Source: Trachythela sp. YZ-2020 (lineage: Eukaryota; Cnidaria; Anthozoa; Malacalcyonacea; Clavulariidae). From it: a stretch of DNA of 64,000 bases. Where the stretch lies: assembly GCA_016169945.1 (NCBI GenBank), contig JADLSH010000363.1:372001-436000 (forward strand), in the 5' to 3' direction. Below, one piece after another: positions 57,401 to 64,000 of the stretch. Within the stretch, counting starts at the first letter, position 1; each line of letters opens with the position of its first letter. The position numbers and the translations under genes are program-made. The notes below the pieces were generated by a model. It saw nothing but the letters and a program-made list of their open reading frames with translations, was not told the origin of the DNA and searched no databases.

Positions 57401-60400
57401 TCAATCGACTGAAAAGAGTGATTTTAATCGGTGATCATCATCAGGTATTGCATGATTCAATGGAATATTTCTGTAAAAAAACAGATAGGGACTAAATCCT
57501 GAACCTTTCCCTTGCAGTTGCCTCCTGTTATTAAAAATATGGCTTTCCAGAAATTTTCCAACATGGAACAATCTTTGTTCACGAGATTTGTCCGTCTTGG
57601 TGTACCAACTGTCGATCTTGATGCGCAGGGTCGAGCCAGACCTAGGTATGATTAAAGATATTAAAAACTATATACATATTTAAGACCTTATCGGGAGCAG
57701 TTGACTTATAGGCCTGATAATTATCGGATGGTTCTTTATGTACCTATTTATATAGCCTTTATGTAGAATTATATATGGGGTTAGGGTTGGTGTGAGGGTT
57801 AATATACATTATTAAAAAACTCATAAATAATTCATGAGGAAAAGACCAAGGAAATCACTACCGTGTCAGTGGTTTTATATGCGATAAAAATCATCTCAAA
57901 CGTGCGGTGCCAGTGTGGGTAGAGTATAGCAAATACGGCGGTTGACTGTTGTGTAAAACTACCTGAAAAATACAATGAGTATTTTTCAGGTAGTTTTACA
58001 CAACAGTCAACCGATAAAAAATCATGTTAATTTACATAATTTGATTTTCTCAATGTTAATAATTAATATTTCCCGCGTTTTGGTTCAATTTCTCTCGCAA
58101 CAAAAATCAGTGTGAGTCAGTCACGTTTATATAACTATTTATTTCTTTAACTTGCTATAAGTAGCGTCTTTATAATACTATATCAAATTATTATATAATT
58201 ATAACTATATCAGTTCAACTTATCTCTTGTCTGTCTGACTGAGCGCAACACTTTCGTCTTCGTCTTATTGACTCTTTCGTATATACTTGTATAACTTGTG
58301 ACAATTCTTCTTTAGCAATCTTCTTTATAATAACTTTTCCAAAAGTGATATTCAAGCAAGGCGCGGAGGCCTTCTATATCTTATTAAAGAGTTGTGCTCT
58401 TCTGTTCAGAGAGGAACTTTTTAATTTGCAGTGTCATTTCGATTTCTTGGGAAGATTTTTACAGTCCTGAATCTTCCTTGCGGTAACCGTTCCCGTCCGT
58501 TACGCACTTGTGGTTTCGTAATCATCTATTAAATATTTGCTTGCTCATGCATGACTAAACTAAAAGAACTTCCCATGCGTAAAACAATTTCCCATAGGTA
58601 AATTCCTTAACTAACTTAAAGTAAATATAACTAAACTATGATATATAATGTATTATATAAAATATAGTAAAATATACATGATAATAGCTGTCATGTAACA
58701 GTTCCTTAAATCATCTCTGCGAGGAATTGGAGAAGTTATAATCAGACAACTATCGTGTTTGAATTATTTCACATTATCTTTACTTAAATTGACGTGTTTA
58801 TCGTTTCCTGTAGAATCTTGGCGAAGCAGAATATGCAGCGGCCATATTCATGTACATGAGATTGCTTGGTTATCCCGCAGAAAGGATTGCCATTTTAACC
58901 ACGTATAACGGTCAGAAACATCTCATACGTGATGTAATAAGAAAAAGATGTGGAGAAAATCCAGTGATAGGATGGCCATCCAAGGTATGTCTTGAATGTC
59001 TTCGGAGATTTACAATATGCGCCATTCGTCCTTAAGGTCTGATTCCACGAGTGTTTTTTCTCAGCGAAATGCGAAATATTTCGCACGAAATGAATTGACG
59101 CATGCGCAGAAAACATAAATCAGGCTTCGCGAGAAACATTTCGCTTCGCCAGTGAGTAGAAGTTAGTTCTACTCACAGTGAAAGCGAAAAAAGTGGGGAA
59201 ATTGAATAGATCACTCATGTGCAGCCATCCGTATTCTGCAGACACAATTTCTCGCGAATAATTTCGCCGTGGAATCAGGCCTTTAGATGCAAACGACGAT
59301 AAAAACTATCTCTAAAGAGGACAATTGAGAGCTAAACTCATAAAAGTTTGCTTTTGTGCGGGAACATTAAATTTTCTAAACAAAACTATATTTGAAAAGG
59401 CCAAGCCTCGAGCTGAACAATCGACCCGAATACATTTTTGTTCTATTTTTAGATCACGACAGTAGATCGTTACCAAGGGCAACAAAATGATTACATCATT
59501 CTTTCGTTGGTTCGTACGAAGACCATCGGCCATATCCGAGATGTACGTCGGCTGATCGTCGCCATGTCTCGAGCCCGTCTCGGATTGTATATTCTGGCTC
59601 GGGCGAATCTCTTCAGGAATTGCTTCGAGCTAACACCTGCATTTGATCAGGTGTGTGTAATTCATGTTTTTACATTTCTGGCCTGTTCTTTCGTGGTCAT
59701 TAAAATTAAAGACAGGTGGCTCGCGCTCCCTCCAAGGTGATCGACTCGCAGTCTACTGGTTCGATACGGCTTGCGCTTATCCATAGTATTGGCATGTGGT
59801 GCTAAGCACACGAGGCTCATGATTTATCCTGGATGAAGAGACACTATAATACTGTACATCTCAAGTTCTCCCTCTGCAGTGATACAGTTGTTAATACATA
59901 CATACATACATTATTCAATTCAATTGGGGCTTTTCAGTGACCGATTACATCAAGTATCTCGCTTACCTATATTACGTACTTAGCCTACACTATCTATTTT
60001 ACAACAATTGTAATATTACTTTCCTAATCTGTATATCCTAACCCACCCAGTCAACTTTCCATGTGGGAGGAAACCGGAGTGCCCGGAGAAAACCCACGAC
60101 TTTCGGCAGAGCGTTGACTTACTCTTTTCACATGAGTGTGATGAGTCCCCAGCGAGAATCGAACTCAAGACTCAGAGGTGAAAGGCGCTTGCTCTGACGA
60201 CTGCGCCACCGAAGCCCAAATGCATGTCCTTTCACCTCTGTGATCAGGGTTCTATTCCTGCAATATGTATTTGTCTGATTCCAATTTTGCCTCAGTCGCA
60301 TAGGCCAGGTGATCTGGCGGAGAGCAAAGAGCCTGGAACTAGCAACAGAATAGAAATCCATTTGCTGTATTTAATCACTTGTTTATTTTTTGATTTTATG

Positions 60401-61516
60401 AAAAACTTTTGAAATTTTTAAAATATGTTTAGCGATGGAAACCACAAGTCCATGAGAAAATGAAATATAAATGAAATATATTTCACGAGATATTTAACAA
60501 TTTGAATTTTTTGAAATGGTTTCTCTTTGTCCTTTTCCATGTTTCCAGATCCATGTTCCAAAGTCACTAAGTATTAGAAACTTGCTGATTTGTTTTCAAC
60601 TAAACGTCACCGGGTTTTCCTCCCGCCTCCTTTAGTTACACTGTACCATTAAGAGATGTCCCGACCTTACTGAACCTCTAGGGAGAGCAGTTTAGAAATG
60701 ATGGACACATTCAGTACAAATAATTAGTTTAGTTAATAGTTACTTTCGCCTACATTCTTTAGCTTACGTCACGACCTTTGAAGCTGCTTTTGGCAATGAA
60801 TGAACGATATCCACCAACAAGGCCGGTGAGTTTGTTTATAATTTTCATTTTGCCTGAAACCCCTCGCCCCAACCCCCCCCCCCAAGATAATTTGCTCGTT
60901 TCTACTCCTTTGTAGTGATTCAAATACTGGTGCCATGAAAATAGACATAACTGTGTTTGCTTAAATTGTTCCTCATTCTCATATTTTTTCTTTCTTTACT
61001 TGTATTTCAGTACAACCAAGGTCCACCATTCGAGCCATTTGCTGTTCAAGACATGCCTCACATGCATCGTATTGTCTACGACATGTACCAGGAGGTCGTC
61101 ACGGAGATGAACGCACAACAGCAGGTACTGTATGACCTAGTTATACACGAGTTAATTCGTTTCAACCCTCGGGATTGTTAAACTGGTGAAAGCACCAAAT
61201 AGGTGAATAGTTTGCCCCTGTAAAGATCCCACAATGCATAACTTTTTTTCTCTTTTTCCCCCCAGTCTCTTGCTTTTTTCTAAGGTCGCAAAATAACTTA
61301 AGAAGTTCTTACATAACTACATTTACTTTTCAGTACCAACAACAACAATCAAGGTCAATCCCACAGCCACCTCAAGGTGAGGTTGGGTCCAGCGAACCAG
61401 CTGAAGAAATGGAACAATCTACAGAACAAGTTACCTCAGAACAACCTGCAGATACTGAGATGACAGAGGAAGCCCCTGGCTCGCCCATTGTGAACGAAGT
61501 TGAACAGGAGACTTGA
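42440..61516 (+). CDS. AQR: Aquarius (AQR/IBP160), spliceosomal intron-binding SF1 helicase; one exon missing
   Basis: Fifty-one exons: 42440-42520, 43616-43669, 43961-44001, 44096-44131, 44997-45042, 45149-45223, 45772-45843, 45956-46018, 46106-46174, 46397-46497, 46648-46724, 46802-46866, 47396-47452, 47546-47605, 47714-47765, 47892-47953, 48037-48140, 48351-48450, 48525-48596, 48683-48731, 48814-48906, 48997-49045, 49163-49214, 49341-49367, 50177-50368, 51147-51219, 51505-51611, 51788-51847, 51962-52071, 52232-52322, 52460-52500, 52873-53007, 53209-53278, 53453-53563, 54639-54748, 54869-54935, 55072-55140, 55222-55266, 55723-55788, 55884-55931, 56093-56134, 56242-56272, 56621-56727, 57226-57297, 57385-57444, 57518-57645, 58814-58984, 59453-59650, 60763-60825, 61011-61124, 61334-61516. 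These give 4121 nt; adding a missing exon of about 175 nt would give about 1430 aa (human 1485). N-terminal ARM-like half, then helicase: [14 protein letters not shown] (motif I), [13 protein letters not shown] (II), GDHHQLPPV (III), [12 protein letters not shown] (V), [11 protein letters not shown] (VI); a Q/E-rich tail. Human AQR acts in the nucleus on pre-mRNA introns during splicing. Confidence 0.96.
43115..43455. repeat. Minisatellite, TTATTAATGAGGTGGCC monomer, AQR intron 1
   Basis: Some fifteen to twenty degenerate 16-17-bp copies of TTATTAATGAGGTGGCC. Copies near 43330-43440 are almost uniform, those further left diverged. Confidence 0.9.
44152..44412. mobile_element. hAT-like MITE (CAGTGGCGGACACT ends)
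   Basis: Ends CAGTGGCGGACACT and AGTGTCCGCCACTG. Flanks GCCATAAC and GTCATAAT agree at 6 of 8 positions, consistent with an old 8-bp duplication. In AQR intron 4. Confidence 0.75.
44460..44662 (+). mobile_element. RTE-type LINE 3' tail (inferred), AQR intron 4
   Basis: GCCAGCAAATTAAATCAAG, CACGCACTAATTATGC, TCCAAATCAGACCAAAA, ACACAAACACAAAC and GTGAAAACATAACCTGGTGG, in the same order as the copies at 12305 and 34560. 5'-truncated and non-coding. Confidence 0.55.
44679..44949. mobile_element. hAT-like MITE (CAGGGATGGAT ends), copy 1
   Basis: Ends CAGGGATGGATTCACTGG and CTGGATCCATCCCTG, perfect 8-bp duplication GTAAGAAC (44671-44678 and 44950-44957). Family members at 52586-52842 and 56785-57106 share core blocks such as TTGATAAATGCCCTGTCAAA. 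Confidence 0.92.
45405..45640. repeat. Minisatellite, GGAAAATCTGCACACTCCCC monomer, AQR intron 6
   Basis: About eight degenerate copies of a unit of 25-35 bp with CTGGAAAATCTGCAC and C-rich spacers. Confidence 0.85.
46153..46253. repeat. 50-bp tandem duplication spanning an AQR splice donor
   Basis: The end of exon 9 and its donor (TTATTACCAGTAAGTATTTT) are repeated directly: 46153-46202 and 46203-46253, with one inserted T. This places a second identical GTAAGT donor at 46225, 50 bp after the first. Use of the second donor adds 50 nt and shifts the frame; only the first keeps the reading frame into exon 10. A run of TCTAGGATGTC repeats follows to about 46320. Confidence 0.92.
49378..49567. 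mobile_element. TTAA-target MITE, AQR intron after exon 24
   Basis: GCCTGTTCACACGATCCG at the left, inverse of CGGATCGTGTGAACAAACC at the right; TTAA on both sides (49374-49377, 49568-49571), as for piggyBac- or Kolobok-like elements. It starts only 10 bp after exon 24 ends. Confidence 0.75.
49655..49862 (+). mobile_element. tRNA-derived SINE with TTTTCTCCGGGTACTCCGG core
   Basis: A tRNA-like head (GGCAGTCGTCAGAGCAAGC as A box, GTGGGTTCGATTCTC as B box) is followed by the block GTGGGTTTTCTCCGGGTAC and TCCGGTTTCCTCCC. Related copies are at 60040-60225 (minus) and, with another head, 55385-55700. Confidence 0.75.
50517..50745 (-). mobile_element. Inverted-repeat unit with tRNA-like SINE, AQR intron 25
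   Basis: Starts AGTAGAAGGTGTTGGTAGAT and ends with its inverse ATCTACTAACACCTTCTACT. Inside, on the minus strand, is a tRNA-like GTAGCTCAGTTGGTTGGAGC and a GGTTCAATCTC B box. A plus-strand partial copy follows at 50830-51016. Confidence 0.75.
50830..51016 (+). mobile_element. Second tRNA-like SINE copy, opposite orientation
   Basis: CTCTGTAGCTCAGTTGGTTA, GAGCGCTGCACCGGAATCGC and a CAGGTTCAATTCCTGACAGAG end: the 5' CTCTGT and 3' ACAGAG can pair, so it is closer to a tRNA than copy 1, but position 33 is not U and the anticodon stem is imperfect. It ends with the same ATCTACTAACACCTTCTACT terminus. Best read as a SINE. Confidence 0.7.
52586..52842. mobile_element. hAT-like MITE (CAGGGATGGAT ends), truncated copy
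   Basis: The right end AAATCCATCCCTG and core (TTTGATAAATGCCCTGTCAA, GTGAATCATCACTGAGGAC) match the complete copy at 56785, but the left terminus is missing, so no duplication can be shown. Confidence 0.75.
53321..53427. repeat. 20-bp minisatellite beside the Walker-A exon
   Basis: Five to six copies of AATTATAATTATTTTGCATA ending about 25 bp before the exon that encodes GPPGTGKT; the last copy carries a T-to-G change. Confidence 0.93.
53770..54420. mobile_element. Nested inverted-repeat elements, AQR intron 34
   Basis: Outer ends: TTAAGGGAGTTTGGCAAATA at about 53768 and the inverse CTTGTCAAACTCCCGATTAA at about 54415, TTAA-flanked. Inner foldback 54105-54385: CAACCTCGTTCCCAGGCTCT ... GATCTGCTAAAATCTAGCAG against the inverse ending GAGCCTGGGAACGAGGTTG. 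Each half also contains a short palindrome (CTGCTAAAATCTAGCAG). No ORF. Confidence 0.75.
55385..55700 (+). mobile_element. SINE-like repeat with TTTTCTCCGGGTACTCCGG core
   Basis: GGGTGGCAGATGAGGTTAGC head, GAGGGTTTTTCTCCGGGTAC core and TCCGGTTTTCCTCCC, ending AAACACAATAAACTAAAC. It lies about 20 bp upstream of exon 39 of AQR; its tail runs up to the polypyrimidine region. Confidence 0.65.
56785..57106. mobile_element. hAT-like MITE (CAGGGATGGAT ends), copy 2
   Basis: Ends CAGGGATGGATCCAGC and AAATCCATCCCTG, perfect 8-bp duplication GTACCCAC (56777-56784, 57107-57114). In the AQR intron between exons 43 and 44 as listed. Confidence 0.93.
57646..58813. other. AQR interval where a conserved exon is absent
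   Basis: The upstream exon ends QGRARPR in phase 2 and the downstream exon starts NLGEAEY in phase 0. In other animals about 58 residues (the CNLYNWRY to PYFYQ region) lie between them. No frame on either strand of this 1168-bp AT-rich interval encodes them. It contains a 75-bp perfect foldback (57939-58013, CGGTTGACTGTTGTGTAAAA arms) and otherwise nothing I recognise. Direct splicing across would shift the frame and hit a stop within about 17 codons. Confidence 0.8.
59036..59285. mobile_element. MITE with GGTCTGATTCCACG ends
   Basis: GGTCTGATTCCACGAGTG at the left and the inverse of CCGTGGAATCAGGCC at the right, with repeated AATATTTCGC and GCGAAAT motifs between. In the AQR intron before the motif V exon. 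Confidence 0.7.
60040..60225 (-). mobile_element. tRNA-derived SINE, reverse copy
   Basis: Minus-strand relative of 49655-49862: GAGTTCGATTCTCGC-type B box, AAGTCGTGGGTTTTCTCCGG block and TCCGGTTTCCTCCC. It is the best-preserved second member of that SINE family in the window. Confidence 0.75.
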
Positions 61517-61641
61517 TCTGTTCAGTAGGCGAAACCTTTTCAAGCTAGTTGAAGCTTGTTCTTTAAAGGTAGCAACAGTCGCCGGTTTATATCTCAATAG
61601 AGAGTGAAAGTGCTTGAGCCGTTTCACGTATGGTCATGGAC

Positions 61642-61647
61642 AATAAA
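61642..61647 (+). promoter_or_regulatory. Candidate AQR polyadenylation signal
   Basis: AATAAA about 126 bp after the AQR stop codon. The interval 61517-62068 otherwise shows no gene; it is the convergent spacer to the minus-strand membrane-protein gene. Confidence 0.55.
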
Positions 61648-62068
61648 ATACTGGTATTGTATCGAAGAGTCGCGCTATGAAATCCATGCACTCTTACTGT
61701 TTTTCCATTGCAAAGTCCCGGCCAGAAACATTGTTTCCAAGTCGTGTTTCCCAGAGCCCAAAGGTGAGCAAACCAGGAAACATTGTCAAAAACATTTGTC
61801 TGAAACATTTGTCTGTGGAAGTATTACTTCTGAGTAGATTGGTCAATGACAACAAATACTTAGTTTAAAACACATGCAGAATTTTTAATACTTACTTACA
61901 CCTATTGAACATTTATTGTATCTTTCAAATCTGTTTTAAACTAGATTGAACGACCGAGACACATGATTGTAATAAATTACCTATAAGAATGTTTACATAA
62001 ATAACGCGTTACTTTTTAATAACTTCCCAGTCAACTCTTCATCTATATTACACCCAGAATACCAATCC

Positions 62069-64000
62069 CTAATAACTACTGTAAGGTCCCTGTGGAAGCA
62101 CTTCTTTTACTGTATTAGTTGAACTATTGTGTCCAAATCTATGATAATTTTTGCCACATTGCAACCGTGCTTTCAACTTTAAACTTCGTTTTTGGACAAG
62201 TCTACCAAGAAGCAGGAATAATGGTATGACAATCAGTGGAATAGTCGCCGCCAAAATTAGAATGAATTCCAAAGTCACTAGAAAGAAAAATTAAAGAAAA
62301 TGAATGTGTATTAAGGGGTTTATTGCACTACGATGTTCATGTCTCGTAAACTAACTTTATTTATACTGGATAGCTCTATCAGTTCTAAACAGTTCTCCCT
62401 AGAGGTCCAGTAAGGGCTATTTCTTGTTGAACCAGTGTAACTACAGGAAGCTGGACTATTTTATTGATCGTATAGAAAAATGCTTGACATAAATATTTAA
62501 AAATTCAAAAAATAGCTTACGTTTTGAGCAGCTTGATGCCCCTGCATCTGATGTGAAAAAGTCGTTAGTACATTTTTTACATCTTTCATTCCTAAATAAA
62601 GACACAAAACGTTGACTTTTTGTAATCAATTCAGGGTCTTGATTTAACTAATTTTACTCTTTCAAGACCGTTCCAGTCAAAACTGTTCATATATGAACGA
62701 TGACTTTGCTTATATAATGTTTAGTTCGTACGCATAACATTGACGCGCAGTCTCTTTGGGGGATTCACAAATGCAACCAGCAGAAGTAATAATAGAAAAT
62801 ATCCTACCCAGATTTCTGTGCGTAAGTGTCTTCTGCACACAGACTGCAATTCGTGCTACCAGTATTGGATGTGTATGTCCCCCCAGGACAGCTGTAAAAA
62901 TATTGATCAGTAAATAAGTTTTCTTTGCATAGTGTAATAGTACCTTTCACTAAGGTACTATCATGCAGCAGATGGTGGTCAACAGACAGTTATCAGAGTG
63001 AGAAAACAAGGTCATGCAATTCTTTCCTTTATATGTCGTAGTCTTGCTGTTTCCTTCATGTTTAAACAGTTTTTAAATTAACCACCATCTGCTGCCCTGT
63101 AACGCTTTAGAAACCCACCAATTGGGAATATACATGCAAAACGTTCATGTCTGGTGAAGTATAAATGAAATAAGTGCAAATTGAATAATAGTCCAAGTCA
63201 TTACCTTTGGCAGGAATCAGACAAAATAATGTTGCTTTCATTGTGTGAGAAACTCCCAGTTTGACATTTTTCACAAAATAGATTAGATTTTACCAATTCA
63301 CCATTTTTGCAATGCACTAAACAAATTGAGTAAAATCTGATCATTCGTCTGTATAAATGCGGCAAATAGCGGATCATTTATGAAACAAACTATCTGTATA
63401 ATAACTTGGGTAATACGTCTTGACAGATAATCCATCTATGTGTATATATAGAGCCATGACCAGTATAGATGGTGCTATTCTTGCTACTTCTTCTGGATAG
63501 TTCGTCTTGTGTTTATGATCTTTCTCTCGTATAGATCTGTGAAAAGCATGTAAATTGGGGACAAACCTGAACATGATTTTGCAATGCTGCAATTTGTGGC
63601 TGTAATGTTAGTTCCTTCTGGAGCTTTCAGAAACGGGACATTCATTTCTTCTTTGTGAAAGATGCAACCAAAACTACATTTCTGAAAATACCAAAAGGAA
63701 GGAAATAGAGTAGAAATGAAGGAAGGAAGGGAGGGAGGAAGAAAGGAAGGGCTAGGAAAAAGGTAGGAACAATGGAAAAAAGTACTATAAGAAATAAACC
63801 AAACCTTGAGTAAAATATTAACACCATCATCATCTTTGACAAAAACTACAGGATTTGTATTCTGTTTGAATATTGTATCCACCAAACTGACATTGCTGTG
63901 TCTTTTTACCAATAAACAACTTCCAGTAGAGCCATTGTTAGAGAAAAATACAACTTTTGTTGCAGTAAAGTTTTTCACATTTTTAACTTCAATGGCTCTT
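62069..64000 (-). CDS. Membrane protein with cysteine-rich ephrin-receptor-like repeats (3' part only)
   Basis: Six exons read on the minus strand, the first running off the window: 64000-63805, 63681-63567, 63316-63205, 62891-62808, 62591-62521, 62277-62069; phases agree throughout. The first seen part (VKNFTATKVVFFSNNGSTG, SNVSLVDTIFKQNT) resembles parallel beta-helix repeats. Then come cysteine-rich units: ATNCSIAKSC, FCEKCQTGSFSHNES, SCPGGTYTSNTGSTNCSLC and CKKCTNDFFTSDAGASSC, the GCC2/GCC3 (ephrin-receptor-like) pattern. The last exon encodes a transmembrane segment (FILILAATIPLIVIPLFLLL) and a basic cytoplasmic tail of about 45 residues. Expected to be a type I cell-surface protein; family membership beyond the domains is unknown. 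Confidence 0.78.
62970..63105. mobile_element. CAGATGGTGGT MITE in an intron of the membrane-protein gene
   Basis: GCAGCAGATGGTGGTCAAC at the left and TTAACCACCATCTGCTGC at the right, with AGTTATCAGAGTGAGAAAAC inside. Cleanest member of the family also seen at 40535 and 41606. Confidence 0.8.

Overview
The window reads as animal nuclear DNA, most likely from an anthozoan cnidarian (coral or sea anemone). It is AT-rich, has many-exon genes with GT-AG introns, and carries a dense load of small inverted-repeat transposons, tRNA-derived SINEs and LINE remnants. Two tandem genes combine a PAN domain with a fibrinogen-like domain in the style of the coral skeletal-matrix protein USOMP5. The lineage call is inference; the exon structures below were read from the sequence and their splice phases add up.

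Layout. 1-7.1 kb: no recognised gene. It holds transposons, a possible minus-strand first-exon pair, a LINE reverse-transcriptase fragment and a composite satellite block (3.3-6.6 kb). 7.2-12.9 kb: AHSA1 (Hsp90 co-chaperone, +, 11 exons). Its intron 1 holds a hAT-like element with a second transposon nested inside it, and that inner element carries the 5' end of a RecQ helicase. 14.3-16.3 kb: TTC9C-like TPR protein (+). 16.9-18.1 kb: MGME1, a mitochondrial exonuclease (-), tail-to-tail with TTC9C and head-to-head with RTRAF. 18.3-27.1 kb: RTRAF (+, 8 exons). Its 6-kb intron 1 contains a complete single-exon BTB-BACK-PHR gene and a LINE split by a dimeric insertion. 27.8-37.9 kb (-): two tandem PAN/fibrinogen-like secreted-protein genes, each with a TATA box and a non-coding first exon, plus a third, orphan promoter copy. 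39.3-41.2 kb: myosin regulatory light chain (+). 42.4-61.5 kb: Aquarius/AQR, the spliceosomal intron-binding helicase (+, 51 exons seen). One conserved helicase exon is not found where it should be, between 57645 and 58814. 62.1-64.0 kb (-): 3' part of a membrane protein with cysteine-rich ephrin-receptor-like repeats, continuing past the window edge.

Most genes are unrelated housekeeping functions (Hsp90 cycle, splicing, RNA transport, mtDNA maintenance, myosin II control); I see no operon-like functional cluster. The unusual content is in the introns and intergenic DNA: nested transposons with intact target-site duplications, gene capture by a transposon, long foldbacks inside transcribed introns, a dimeric mobile unit inside a LINE, and a satellite block built of hairpin-forming monomers.
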